64,000 nt of DNA, taken from positions 558,001-622,000 of the forward strand of contig NZ_JACHMN010000003.1 in assembly GCF_014204945.1 (NCBI RefSeq), given 5' to 3'. Under the pieces are notes generated by a model. It had not been told where the DNA came from and did no database searches. It saw only the letters and a list, made by a program, of their open reading frames with translations. Shown piece by piece: positions 17,527 through 26,178 of this stretch. The stretch comes from Allocatelliglobosispora scoriae. Lineage in GTDB: Bacteria > Actinomycetota > Actinomycetes > Mycobacteriales > Micromonosporaceae. The stretch's first letter is position 1, and each line of letters begins with the position of its first letter. The translations under genes were made by a program, and so were the position numbers.

Positions 17527-17532
17527 TAGGCT
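17527..17532 (+). promoter_or_regulatory. Leaderless -10 box
   Basis: TAGGCT exactly 6 nt before the ATG at 17539. Confidence 0.6.
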
Positions 17533-17538
17533 GAGCGC

Positions 17539-18573
17539 ATGGAGCGGCCGATCGGGCGGCAATCGCCATACGTGATCGGGCTGCTCGGCGGGCTGGGACT
17601 GCTCACCGCCTACCTCGCCTTCCTCGCCCTGCGCAACGCCGCCTCGATCCTGGTGCTCGTCTTCGTCGCCGCGTTCCTCGCCGTCGGGCTCAACCCCGCC
17701 GTGCAGTGGCTCCAGGGCCGCGGCATGCAGCGCTGGCTCGCGGTGACCGTGATCGGCATCGCCGGCGTGATCATCATCGGCGCGGGCCTGGTCGCGGTCG
17801 TGCCGCCGCTGATCTCCGAGAGCACCTCCCTGATCAACAACCTCCCCGGCTACATCGACAAGCTCGCCCACCACGAGACCGCCCGACGGCTGGACGAGCA
17901 GTACCACCTGCTGGAACGCGCCAAATCCGTGGCGACCCCCGAGAACGGCGGCAAGCTGCTCGGCGGCCTCTTCGGCGGCCTCAGCCTGATCTTCTCCTCG
18001 CTCTTCGGGCTGCTCACCGTCGCGCTGCTCACGGTCTGCTTCCTCGCCTCCTTCGAACGCCTGGAGCGCGGCTGCTACCGCCTCGTCCCCGCGTCGAAGC
18101 GGCTACGGGTCAAGCAGCTCGGCGACCAGATCCTGACGAAGGTCGGCTGGTACATGCTGGGTTCGCTGGTGATCGCCGCCCTCGCCGGGCTGCTCTCGCT
18201 GGTCTTCATGGTGATCGTCGGGATCCCCTATCCCTTCGCGCTCGCCATGGTGGTGGCGATCCTGGATCTCGTACCGATGATCGGCGCGACACTCGCCGCG
18301 GTGCTGGTGAGCGTGGTGGGCTTTACCGTCTCGATCCCGGTCGGGATCGCGACGATCATCTTCTTCGTCGTCTACCAGCAGATCGAGAACTGGGTGATCA
18401 CGCCACCGGTGATGAGCCGGGCCGTGCGGATCACCAACCTCTCGGCGATCGTCAGCGCCCTGGTCGGGGTGGCGCTGCTCGGCGTGGTCGGCGCGCTGAT
18501 CGCCATCCCGCTCTGGGCGGCGATCCAGCTCGTGGCCCGCGAGGTGCTCCTGCCCCACCAGGACCGCGTCTGA
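17539..18573 (+). CDS. AI-2E family transporter
   Basis: This polytopic membrane protein of 344 residues belongs to the AI-2E/UPF0118 exporter family. About eight hydrophobic segments are seen in the family's order: two N-terminal pairs, a soluble stretch at residues 95-140 (PPLISESTSLINNLPGYIDK), then a dense C-terminal membrane block with PYPFALAMVVAILDLVPMIGA and YQQIENWVITPPVM. Members move autoinducer-2 or act as ion exchangers; substrate here is unknown. The gene is monocistronic, with the likely leaderless start at 17539. Confidence 0.93.
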   Translation: MERPIGRQSPYVIGLLGGLGLLTAYLAFLALRNAASILVLVFVAAFLAVGLNPAVQWLQGRGMQRWLAVTVIGIAGVIIIGAGLVAVVPPLISESTSLINNLPGYIDKLAHHETARRLDEQYHLLERAKSVATPENGGKLLGGLFGGLSLIFSSLFGLLTVALLTVCFLASFERLERGCYRLVPASKRLRVKQLGDQILTKVGWYMLGSLVIAALAGLLSLVFMVIVGIPYPFALAMVVAILDLVPMIGATLAAVLVSVVGFTVSIPVGIATIIFFVVYQQIENWVITPPVMSRAVRITNLSAIVSALVGVALLGVVGALIAIPLWAAIQLVAREVLLPHQDRV

Positions 18574-18639
18574 CCAGGCCGCCGATCCCAGCCGCCGCCG
18601 ATCCCAGCCGCGGCTCCGATCGCGGCCGCCTCGCCGCCC

Positions 18640-18772
18640 AAGATCGCCGCAACTCTTGAAGAGTTGGTCCGATGGCTGAAGAGTTGGTCCGCTGGCGCGG
18701 AGCCGACAGGGCGGGCCGTCGCGGTGGGCGGCGTGCGCTTAACACCAACTCTTCAAGAGTTGCGGCGATCTT
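18640..18772. repeat. Facing pair of family A palindromes plus a half copy
   Basis: A plus-oriented copy at 18640-18670 is followed by a partial duplicate (TGAAGAGTTGGTCC, to 18690). A minus-oriented copy lies at 18741-18772. The facing copies could fold into one long stem between two convergent genes. The rest of 18574-18844 is simple GC-rich DNA. Confidence 0.85.
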
Positions 18773-18844
18773 GGGGCGCGACCAGGCACGGTCAGGCGCG
18801 ACCGGACACGACCAGTCGCGACCGCGGACTGAAGAGCGACGGTG

Positions 18845-19786
18845 TCAGCCGGAGACCGTGAGGGAGCCGGCATGCGGGATGAGCAGGGATGGAGTGCCGG
18901 TGCCGTCGGCCGGGACCGACCACACCCCGCCGCCCCGGGCGTAGGCGACAGCGGTGTTGGAGAGCCAGAGGGCCTGGTCGTCGACGCTCGCGGTCTCGGC
19001 GAGCGCCGTCTCCCGCATCGTCGCGAGCTCCAGGACGTGCAGCCGCCACGTCGTCGGCGAGCTGCGCTTCTTGAAGGCGAGCCGGGTCCCGTCCGGCGAG
19101 AGTGACGGGCACTCCACGTCGGCCCGCAGTACCCGGGCCTCCCACCGCGCGTAATCGCCCTGGACGAGATAGGTACGCCCGCGGGTGGCGACGGTCGCGT
19201 AGAAGAGGTTGTCGTCGGCGCCGAAGGTGACGCCCCAGTAGTTGACATCCGCCGCGTGATAGCGCTTCCCGTCCAGGTAGAGCTGGATGTTCTCCATGTT
19301 GATGATCGGGTACCCGGTGCGGGTGTCCAGGATCCCGGTCCAGGTGGAGAAGCCGCCGACGTTGTAGGAGTCGCCGGTCACGAAGACCGTCCAGCTCACC
19401 ATCCGGCCGCTCGCCGACACCCGGGCCCGGCTCGGGATGCCCGCGAGCTGGATCCGCCGGGTCTCGTGCAGATCATGGTCGAGGATGAGGGCGCTCGTCG
19501 CGGGCAGGCCCGACCGCACCTCGCTGATCAGGCAGACCGCTGTGCCGGCGGCGGCGTGAAAGCGCTGGCAGGAGGTGTCGCTGACCTGTCGCGGCCCGCC
19601 CGGATCGGTCGCCGCGACCGAGGCGACCCGGCCGGACTCGTCGCGGAACAGCAGCCGTCCCGGGCGGGCGGTGTCGAGCGCGGTGCCGGGCCCGGCCGGG
19701 TCGGCGGCGGCGGCGAGCACGGAGTAGGCGATCGCGATCGCGGCGAGGGTCACGGTCGCGGTGGCGAGGATCAGGGCACGTTTCAT
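18845..19786 (-). CDS. Secreted TolB/PD40-like protein
   Basis: This exported protein of 313 residues has an N-terminal signal/anchor (KRALILATATVTLAAIAIAYSVLAAAADP). Its body looks like a partial beta-propeller: ARVSASGRMVSWTVF, CPSLSPDGTRLAFKKR and the closing VYSVPADG-like blade are WD40/TolB-type blades. Two Cys pairs may form disulfides. The ATG at 19786 overlaps the MFS stop (ATGA), so it is the last gene of a three-gene operon. Function unknown. Confidence 0.75.
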   Translation of the reverse strand: MKRALILATATVTLAAIAIAYSVLAAAADPAGPGTALDTARPGRLLFRDESGRVASVAATDPGGPRQVSDTSCQRFHAAAGTAVCLISEVRSGLPATSALILDHDLHETRRIQLAGIPSRARVSASGRMVSWTVFVTGDSYNVGGFSTWTGILDTRTGYPIINMENIQLYLDGKRYHAADVNYWGVTFGADDNLFYATVATRGRTYLVQGDYARWEARVLRADVECPSLSPDGTRLAFKKRSSPTTWRLHVLELATMRETALAETASVDDQALWLSNTAVAYARGGGVWSVPADGTGTPSLLIPHAGSLTVSG

Positions 19787-20976
19787 CGGGTGGTTCTCCA
19801 AGCGGTGAGCAGGGCGAGGACGAGGCCGCCGGCCATCGTGAGCAGTCCGGTCCGCGCGTCCCAGGCGGTCCAGAGCGCGCCGAAGGCGATGGACGAGCAG
19901 AGCCGGGCCGCCGCCTGCGCCGTCTGGAGCACGGCCATTCCGCTGGTACGCACACCGCCCGCCAGCATCGCCCCCGCCACGGACATGAGAACCCCGTCCG
20001 TGGCGGCGTAGAAACCGCCGTGCAGCACGAGGACGGCGACGAGGACGAGGGCGCCGGTGGGCGTACCCATCAGCAGGAGATAGGCGCCGAGCAGCGCGAC
20101 GTGGCCGCCGAGGAAGACCACGACGCGACCTCGCCGATCGGCCAGGCGGCCGAGCGGGACGGCGAGCAGGAGGTAGGCGGCGGCCGTGCCGAGCGGCAGC
20201 AGCGGGAAGAGATGGGGAGCGATGTCGAGCCGCTTCTGCAGCAGCAGGTAGACGAAGAAGTCGCTGACCGTGACCAGCCCCAGCAGCGCGGCGGCACCGC
20301 AGAGCCGCCGGAACGCCCGATCCCGCAGGACCGACACGAGCGCGAGCGGCTCGGCGGCCACCGATTCGCGCCGATCGCGGACATAGAGCACGAGCAGCAC
20401 CACGCCGAGCGCCGCGACGCAGAAGCTGACGAGGAAGACCGCGTCGTAGGCCCCGCCGGTCGCCGCGAGCACGCCGAACGCGGCGAGCGGCCCGAGCAGC
20501 GCGCCGAGGGTGTCCATGGTCCGGTGCACCCCGAACGCCTGCCCGAGCCGCTCCGGCGGAGTCGAGAGCGAGATGAGGGCGTCCCGGGGCGCCGTGCGCA
20601 AACCCTTGCCGGTGCGGTCGGCGGCGATCACCGCACCGAGCGCGCCGACCGAGGCACCTGCGGCGAGCAGGCCGAGCTTGGCGAATGCGGAGAGGGCGTA
20701 ACCGGCGGCGGCGACGAGCTTGCGCCGCTGCCGCCGGTCGGCGACGTGGCCGCCGGCGAGCCGGACCAGCGTGGTGACCCCGGCATAGATGCCGTCGAGC
20801 ACGCCGAGCTGCAGCGGATTGAGGCCGAGGACGAGGACCAGGTAGAGCGGCAGGACCGCCGTCACCATCTCCGAGGAGACATCGGTGACGAGGCTGACCA
20901 GGCCGAGCGCGAGGACGTTCGCCGGGACGGAGCGCAGCAGCGCCCGCCCCGGCAACCGGTGGGTGGAGACATACAT
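19783..20976 (-). CDS. MFS transporter
   Basis: This is a major facilitator with 12 predicted TM helices in 397 residues. The first-loop motif is GGHVADRRQRRKLV, close to the classical GxLaDrxGrkxxl, and a second copy, PLGRLADRRGRVVVF, begins the second half. The conserved TGKGLRTAPRDALIS loop resembles the drug/unknown transporter group with the D-R-T-G-K-G-x-R-x-x-P-R-D motif. The start at 20976 overlaps the upstream gene stop by one base (TGATG). Its cargo is not evident. Confidence 0.88.
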   Translation of the reverse strand: MYVSTHRLPGRALLRSVPANVLALGLVSLVTDVSSEMVTAVLPLYLVLVLGLNPLQLGVLDGIYAGVTTLVRLAGGHVADRRQRRKLVAAAGYALSAFAKLGLLAAGASVGALGAVIAADRTGKGLRTAPRDALISLSTPPERLGQAFGVHRTMDTLGALLGPLAAFGVLAATGGAYDAVFLVSFCVAALGVVLLVLYVRDRRESVAAEPLALVSVLRDRAFRRLCGAAALLGLVTVSDFFVYLLLQKRLDIAPHLFPLLPLGTAAAYLLLAVPLGRLADRRGRVVVFLGGHVALLGAYLLLMGTPTGALVLVAVLVLHGGFYAATDGVLMSVAGAMLAGGVRTSGMAVLQTAQAAARLCSSIAFGALWTAWDARTGLLTMAGGLVLALLTAWRTTR

Positions 20977-22724
20977 CAGTGGCAGGTGTATGTCGGGCTG
21001 GTGTCCTTGACCGCGCTGTCGGTCCCGATCAGCTGCCAGCCGAACGTGGTGTTCGTGAAGGTCAGCTTGACCACGCCGTAGACGCCGGTGAGGCGCTTGA
21101 GGCTGTTGGGCTGCGGGTTGACGATCTCGTAGGGCGGCGCGCCGCCCATGCCGCCGAGCAGCTCCACCATGCCCGCCGGGTCGGCCGCCGCGGTGGGATT
21201 CTGCGGCCCGAAGCGCTCGTAGTGGTGGTCGTGTCCATTGAGGATCAGATCCGCGTGCGCGTCGTAGAGGATCTGCCAGACCGGCTTGCTGACCGGGTCG
21301 TTGCCGTGCTCCCCGGAGCTGAAGAGCGGGTGGTGCCAGTAGGCCGCGATGCAGCCCTTGGCGGTGGCGGCGAGGTCGCTGCGCAGCCAGGTGATCTGTG
21401 CCGCCTGGTCGAAGGTGTTGGAGTCGAGCACGATGAAGTGCCAGTTGCCCTGGTCGTAGCTGTAGTAGCTCTTGCCCTGCGGATAGGCGATCGCACCGAA
21501 GTAGGACCTGTAGCCCACCATCGACCCCGCCGGGTCGTAGGTCTCGTGGTTGCCCGGGGCCGGGTGCGTCTTCGCCTTGAAGGCACCCCAGCTCTTGTCG
21601 TAGTAGTTCTGGAAATCGGAGAGCCGGGCGTCGTCGTACTGGTTGTCGCCCATCGTGATCACGAACGCCGGGTTCATCGCGGTCACCAGCGCGGCGGTCT
21701 TCGGGTGCTGGCAGGAGCTGGAGCTCGCGGTGCACTGGTCGGCGATGTCACCGGCGGCGGCGACGACGAAGGTGCCGTTGCCGCTGCTGCTCGGTGATGG
21801 TGACGGCGTTCCTGCTCCGCCCAGGGTGAGCTTGTCGACGTTGGGGCCGCCGTTGGCGGTGGTGGCGGTGGCCCGGATCGTGTTGGCGCCCGCCGTCAAC
21901 GTGGCGGTGATCGTCACATCGGCCCAGGTGTCCCAGGTGGCGGTGCTGGTGAAGGCGAGCCCGGTCGCGACCGCCGAGCCGTTGACCGTGATCGTCATCG
22001 GGCGCCCGACGGTGGTTCCGTTGGAGTAGCGCAGGGTGATCGAGCGCGGGCCCGCCGCCGAAGCGGTGACGCTCCACTCCACGTAGCCGCCGACCACGTT
22101 GGTGTAGTCGACGAAACCGGTCCCCGTGTAGCCGGTGTGGTTGGTGACGACGGCCGCCTGCGACAGCGTCGCGTTCTCGGCCTGGAACTCCGTGCCGCCC
22201 GGGTCCGGCGGCACGCTGCCCGGCCCGTAGACCTCCAGCTCCCAGAGCGAGTAGCCGTAGGCGGTGCCCCGGGCGGTGCCGTAGACGCGCAGATAGCGGC
22301 CGGTCGCGGTGAGGCCGGTGTGGTCGTCGGTGCCGCCGTTCTCGCCGGTCACGGTCTTCACCGTGGTCCAGCCGGTCCCGTCCGTCGAGGTTTCCAGTCG
22401 GTACGCCGACCCGTACGCCTCCTCCCAGACCAGCTTCACCCGGTTGACGGCGACGACGGCGCCGAGATCGACCCGGATCCACTGTGGATCGGATCCTTCG
22501 GCGCTGGCCCAGCGGGTCGTGCCGCTCCCGTCCACGGCCCGGTCCGGGCCGAAGGTGCTGATCTCGCTGGACGAGGCGGTGGCGGGCCTGCCGCGGGAGA
22601 GGAGCACGTCGGCGGCGTCGGCCCGCTCGACGATGACGATCAGGGCCCCGGCCAGCAGCAGGGTGCTGGCAGCGGCGAGAGTGGGCAGTTTTCTCTTCCA
22701 GTACACGGTGTCTCCTTGGGGCAT
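20976..22724 (-). CDS. Secreted metallophosphoesterase with F5/8C and CBM6/35-like modules
   Basis: This exported 582-residue protein contains a signal peptide (residues 10-38), a discoidin/F5-8C module (about 40-168, with RPATASSS, FGPDRAVDG and LRVYGTARG), a CBM6/35-like beta-sandwich (about 178-300), a Pro/Ser linker and a calcineurin-like phosphoesterase. The metal ligands lie in AAAGDIADQ, TMGDNQYDD, PAPGNHET, YWHHPLF and LNGHDHHYER. The carbohydrate-binding modules suggest it acts at a polymer or cell surface. It is the first gene of the minus-strand operon. Confidence 0.88.
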   Translation of the reverse strand: MPQGDTVYWKRKLPTLAAASTLLLAGALIVIVERADAADVLLSRGRPATASSSEISTFGPDRAVDGSGTTRWASAEGSDPQWIRVDLGAVVAVNRVKLVWEEAYGSAYRLETSTDGTGWTTVKTVTGENGGTDDHTGLTATGRYLRVYGTARGTAYGYSLWELEVYGPGSVPPDPGGTEFQAENATLSQAAVVTNHTGYTGTGFVDYTNVVGGYVEWSVTASAAGPRSITLRYSNGTTVGRPMTITVNGSAVATGLAFTSTATWDTWADVTITATLTAGANTIRATATTANGGPNVDKLTLGGAGTPSPSPSSSGNGTFVVAAAGDIADQCTASSSSCQHPKTAALVTAMNPAFVITMGDNQYDDARLSDFQNYYDKSWGAFKAKTHPAPGNHETYDPAGSMVGYRSYFGAIAYPQGKSYYSYDQGNWHFIVLDSNTFDQAAQITWLRSDLAATAKGCIAAYWHHPLFSSGEHGNDPVSKPVWQILYDAHADLILNGHDHHYERFGPQNPTAAADPAGMVELLGGMGGAPPYEIVNPQPNSLKRLTGVYGVVKLTFTNTTFGWQLIGTDSAVKDTSPTYTCH

Positions 22725-22813
22725 GGGGAGTTACACCGGCCGGGGCAGTTGTTCACTGAGCACGTCACGTCCGCCGAGGGGTCGACGGAGCCGCGCCAAG
22801 CCGCTTGGCAAGA

Positions 22814-22842
22814 AGGGTCCAATCTCCGACGGTCGATGTCAA
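22814..22842 (-). promoter_or_regulatory. Candidate promoter of the phosphoesterase operon
   Basis: Minus-strand TTGACA (22842-22837) is followed after 17 bp by GACCCT, a weak -10. It lies about 95 bp upstream of the start. Next to it is TTAGGAAGACTGTTTT, an AT-richer patch of the kind seen before actinobacterial hydrolase genes. Confidence 0.35.
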
Positions 22843-22886
22843 GAGATTAGGAAGACTGTTTTACTTTTGTTGGTGGACCTGATGTC

Positions 22887-23669
22887 TCAGCAGGGGAAGG
22901 GAACCTCGTGCGACCGGCTCGCCGACTCGACGACGCGTCCGTCGGCCATGGTGACCCGGGCGAACCAGGCGGCGTCGCCGTTGACGAAGTGCGCGGGCCG
23001 CGTCGGCAGCACTCGGGTATAGGTCGAGCCGTTGCCGCTCATCGGCTCGACACCCGACAGGGCCTCGTCGCCGTCCGACTCGTAGACCGCCTCGACCTTC
23101 GCGACACCGCGGCTCGTCGAGAGCATGACCTGCGCCTTGACCTCCCAGTGGCCCAGGCCCAGCGCGACGCACTTCGCGGCGCTGCGGACGGTCACCGTGG
23201 GCAGCGGCCCGGGTGCGGCGGATCTCGACGGTGACGGCTCGGGGCTGGTGAGAACGGCGATGGTGGTCGGGGTCGAGCTCGGTGTGGAGCGGGCCGACAC
23301 CGAGGGCTTCACCGCACCGGTCGCCACCGAACCACCGGCCGGAGTGCTCGCCGAGGCGACCTGGTGCTCGCTGGGGTGACCAGCGACCAGCACCTCGACC
23401 CCGGTGAACCGGTCCTGCGGATCAGGGGCGGTCGCCCGCCCGGCCCACCAGCCGAGGCTGGCGACGACGACACACGTGGCGAGCGCGGCGATCACGAGAT
23501 TCGTCGATGCGGTGCGGGGGCGCTCGGGTAGCGCGGGGACGGAATATTCCATAGTGGACCGGGCGACGCGCATCGTAGGCATCGATATCGGTATCAGGGC
23601 GCCGCAGCCTGGCCGGGGACAGTAGGTCGCGCTACCGACATCCGGCTCACCGCACACCGTGCAGATCAC
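22887..23669 (-). CDS. Membrane-anchored protein with N-terminal zinc-ribbon-like motif
   Basis: This is an unrecognised protein of about 260 residues. It begins with ICTVCGEPDVGSATYCPRPGCG, a four-Cys zinc-ribbon-like knuckle. A single TM segment follows near residues 60-82 (LVIAALATCVVVASLGWWAG), then a Ser/Thr/Pro-rich stretch and an extracellular domain with two Cys (AAKCVALGLGHWEVKAQV to the terminal FPC). I chose the GTG at 23669 because TATTGT lies 7 nt upstream, fitting a leaderless start; an upstream GTG near 23747 would add 26 residues. The C-terminal domain may sense or bind an outside ligand; nothing more can be said. Confidence 0.65.
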   Translation of the reverse strand: MICTVCGEPDVGSATYCPRPGCGALIPISMPTMRVARSTMEYSVPALPERPRTASTNLVIAALATCVVVASLGWWAGRATAPDPQDRFTGVEVLVAGHPSEHQVASASTPAGGSVATGAVKPSVSARSTPSSTPTTIAVLTSPEPSPSRSAAPGPLPTVTVRSAAKCVALGLGHWEVKAQVMLSTSRGVAKVEAVYESDGDEALSGVEPMSGNGSTYTRVLPTRPAHFVNGDAAWFARVTMADGRVVESASRSHEVPFPC

Positions 23670-23756
23670 CCACTTGACAATAGGACAATGTAGATAGGTT
23701 GGGTATCCCTTGAGCCACCGCTTTAGCATCGATTTACGCACGGTCACGCCGCCATG

Positions 23757-23790
23757 TCATGCATCTCGCACCATGCATCCTGCACCACTG
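23757..23790 (+). repeat. Short direct repeat in a divergent intergenic region
   Basis: ATGCATCTCGCACC and ATGCATCCTGCACC lie 14 bp apart between the zinc-ribbon protein and the HipA-like kinase. The rest of 23670-23925 shows only a degenerate family A palindrome and a -10 box. Confidence 0.4.
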
Positions 23791-23846
23791 CGGCCCGACC
23801 CACCCGTGCCCCGGTGCGCGGTGAGCGCACCGCTCCGGGCCACCTC

Positions 23847-23877
23847 AAGATCGCCGCAACTCTTCAATAGTCGGTCC
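23847..23877 (+). repeat. Degenerate family A palindrome
   Basis: AAGATCGCCGCAACTCTTCA then ATAGTCGGTCC; two changes weaken the right arm. Confidence 0.75.
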
Positions 23878-23913
23878 TATCCGTGCGGGGCCGGTGCGGC
23901 GGCGGGGATGGAC

Positions 23914-23919
23914 TAGGCT
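23914..23919 (+). promoter_or_regulatory. Leaderless -10 box
   Basis: TAGGCT exactly 6 nt before the ATG at 23926. Confidence 0.6.
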
Positions 23920-23925
23920 GGAGCG

Positions 23926-24669
23926 ATGTTGTCCGAGGTCACCGCTGTGCGCTACGTGACGCCGCTGCGCGAGGGCGGCTCCCTTCCCGGTGTCGTCGAG
24001 GCCGACAACCTCGGCACCTATGTCGCGAAGTTCCGGGGGGCCGGCCAGGGGCCGAAGGCGCTCATCGCCGACGTGATCGGCGGTGAGCTCGCCCGCCGGC
24101 TCGGCCTGCCCACGCCCGAGCTCGTCGTGCTCGTCATCGATCCGGTGATCGGCCGTGCCGAGCCCGATGAGGAGGTCCAGGACCTGCTGAAGGCGAGCGG
24201 CGGTGCCAACCTCGGCGTCGACTTCCTCTCCGGCGCGCTCGCCTTCGACCCGGCCGTGCACCCCGTCGACGAGCAGCTCGCCTCCCGGGTGCTCTGGCTC
24301 GACGCCTTCATCGAGAACGTCGACCGCAGCTGGCGCAACCCCAACCTGCTCATGTGGCGCGGGACGGTCTGGCTCATCGACCACGGTGCGTCGCTCTACT
24401 TCCACCACAACTGGCCCCGGGCCGCCGATCACGTGCTCCGGCCGTTCAAGGCCGACGATCATGTGCTGGCGAAGTTCGCGACCGCCGTCGGACAGGCCGA
24501 TGCCGACCTGCGCCCGCTCGTCACCGACGAGCTGCTCCGCGATGTGCTCGCCCAGGTGCCCGACGAGTGGCTCGTCGACTCGGGCTTCGACGACGCCGAG
24601 GCGGGGCGGGAGGCGTACCGGTCGCATCTGCGCGACCGGGCAGCGCGCAGCGAGGCCTGGCTGCCGTGA
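23926..24669 (+). CDS. HipA-like kinase
   Basis: This 247-residue protein of the HipA-like kinase family has no HipB-type antitoxin beside it. The nucleotide-binding Lys is in TYVAKFRGAG. The catalytic loop is ENVDRSWRNPNLLMW (the N-x-D-R-x-x-x-N-x-N pattern), and the metal motif is LIDHGASLYFHH. It is shorter than classical HipA (about 440 residues) and lacks its N-terminal subdomain. The stop overlaps the following DUF3037 gene (GTGA), a pairing seen in other bacteria. A Ser/Thr protein kinase role is inferred from the motifs; the target is unknown. Confidence 0.85.
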   Translation: MLSEVTAVRYVTPLREGGSLPGVVEADNLGTYVAKFRGAGQGPKALIADVIGGELARRLGLPTPELVVLVIDPVIGRAEPDEEVQDLLKASGGANLGVDFLSGALAFDPAVHPVDEQLASRVLWLDAFIENVDRSWRNPNLLMWRGTVWLIDHGASLYFHHNWPRAADHVLRPFKADDHVLAKFATAVGQADADLRPLVTDELLRDVLAQVPDEWLVDSGFDDAEAGREAYRSHLRDRAARSEAWLP

Positions 24670-25040
24670 GAATCCCCTTCGAGTACGCCGTCATCCGCAT
24701 CATGCCCCGCATCGAACGCGGCGAGCTGCTCAACGTCGGCGTGATCCTGTACTGCCAGCAGCGCGACTACCTCTCGGTGCTGACCCGGCTCGACCCCGAC
24801 CGGCTGCTCGCCCTCGACCCGGCCGCCGACCTCGGCGCGCTGCGGGTCGCGCTGCACGGCTGGGAGACGACCTGTGACGGCGACACCGACGCGGCGGTGG
24901 CGCGGATGAAGCACGGGGAACGTTTCCGCTGGATGGTCGCCCCGCGCAGCACCATCATCCAGCCCGGTGCGGTCCACATGGGACTGACCGAGGAGCCGGC
25001 TGCGGAGCACCGCCGCCTCCTCGCCGCCCTGGTCGCGTAG
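24666..25040 (+). CDS. DUF3037 protein
   Basis: This 124-residue DUF3037 protein opens with FEYAVIRIMPRIERGELLNVGVILYC, the family hallmark, and is otherwise small and soluble. The GTG start overlaps the kinase stop. The constant association of this family with HipA-like kinases suggests a substrate, regulator or antitoxin-like partner, but no function is established. Confidence 0.88.
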   Translation: MRIPFEYAVIRIMPRIERGELLNVGVILYCQQRDYLSVLTRLDPDRLLALDPAADLGALRVALHGWETTCDGDTDAAVARMKHGERFRWMVAPRSTIIQPGAVHMGLTEEPAAEHRRLLAALVA

Positions 25041-25147
25041 CCAAGCCGACTCCACTCCCACGATCCCCGCCTGTTCCCGCAGCCCTCGTCCCGCTCTGTC
25101 CCGCTCCGTCCCGTCGTGCTCTGCGCCCAGCTCGCGGGTGCCCGCGG

Positions 25148-25222
25148 TGATCGCGTTGTTTTCCGGAAGTAAGCCCTTCAGGCGCACGGTGAGGGGCTTA
25201 CTTCCGGGAATTAGCGCGATCA
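25148..25222. repeat. Family C palindrome (CCGGAAGTAAGCCC type)
   Basis: The left half is TTGATCGCGTTGTTTTCCGG followed by AAGTAAGCCC. The right half is its inverse, ending GGAATTAGCGCGATCAA. The two arms of about 30 bp are separated by about 15 nt. Confidence 0.85.
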
Positions 25223-25397
25223 AGGTGCGCTGAGGGGGTTACTTCCCGGAAGCAGCGTGATCATGGGTGAGGATGCGGCGGTGCGGGGCTGCTTTGCTCG
25301 GATCGGCCCGCCTTCGGCCCGCCTTCGGCGCGGGTTCGGAGCCCTTCGCGACGCTGGCCGCTCCGCCGTGGCGAGCGTTGGTTCCGTCACGCTCGCG

Positions 25398-25602
25398 TGA
25401 TCGTGCCATTTCCCGGAAGTAGGCCGATCGGCGCGTGGTGATCGTGCTATTCCCCGGAAGTAAGCCCATTGGCGCGTGGTGATCGTGCTAGTTCCCGGAA
25501 GTTAGCCGATCGGCGTGTGGTGATCGTGCTAGTTCCCGGAAGTTAGCCCTTCGGCCCTCCGTGATCGCGCTATTTCCCGGAAGTAAGCCCTTCACCGTGC
25601 CT
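25398..25602. repeat. Five 41-bp tandem units derived from family C
   Basis: Units begin TGATCGTGCTA at 25398, 25439, 25480, 25521 and 25562, an exact 41-bp period. Each contains TTCCCGGAAGTA or a one-base variant, and most end in a variable GGCGCGTGG-like segment. Confidence 0.92.
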
Positions 25603-25825
25603 TGGTAGGGCATGTTTCCCGGAAATAGCACGATCACCGTGCGCCGATGGGCTGTTTCCCGAGGCAGCGCGATCATGAGTGGGATGCGGCGGGCTGAGGC
25701 TGCCTCGCTCGGATCGGTCCGCACGACCAGCCTCCCTGCCGAGCCCTTGATCGTGCAGCTTCCCGGAAATAAGCCCTTCACCGCGCCCCCGAGGGGACTC
25801 TTTCCCGGAAACTGCGTGATCATGG
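25603..25825. repeat. Further family C elements
   Basis: Inverted or partial copies end in CGCGATCATG or TGCGTGATCATGG: about 25609-25640, 25641-25677, and a full arm pair at 25748-25825 with TTCCCGGAAATAAGCCC. Confidence 0.75.
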
Positions 25826-25846
25826 CGCCGAGCGTGGGGTTACTTG

Positions 25847-25893
25847 CCCGCCGCCCGCCGCCCGCCGCCCGCCGCCCGCCGCCCGCCGCCCGC
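25847..25893. repeat. Heptanucleotide (CCCGCCG) array
   Basis: About 6.7 uninterrupted copies of CCCGCCG, followed to about 26010 by irregular CTGCCCGCCCGC units. Confidence 0.9.
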
Positions 25894-26178
25894 GCTGCCC
25901 GCCCGCTTGGGCTGCCCGCCCGCCTGGTCTGCCCGCCCGCGCTGCCCGCCCACCTGCCTGAGCTGCCTGGGCTGCCCGCCCACCTGCCTGGGCTGCCCGC
26001 CCGCCTGCCGGCGTGCCAGCCAGCGTGCGTCTGCTGCCAGACTGCCTGCTTGCCTGTCTGCCAGCCTGACTGCACCTACCTGCGGGCGTTGGGCGGCGCG
26101 TGCGCTGGTTGGCGGTGCGTGCGCTGATGGGCGGTGCGTGCGCGGCGGGCCGGGTGCCAGGCTGGGCCGGGCGCGGGC

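Noticed and set aside
20977-21735. N-terminal extension of the MFS transporter
   Set aside because: It is a shadow of the phosphoesterase gene; the real start at 20976 overlaps that gene's stop.
25398-25602. Possible CRISPR array
   Set aside because: The units are contiguous 41-bp repeats with degenerate copies and no unique spacers, and no cas gene is near.
25488-26075. 195-codon minus-strand frame
   Set aside because: Its Gly/Ala/Arg composition is explained by the repeat arrays and it resembles no family.
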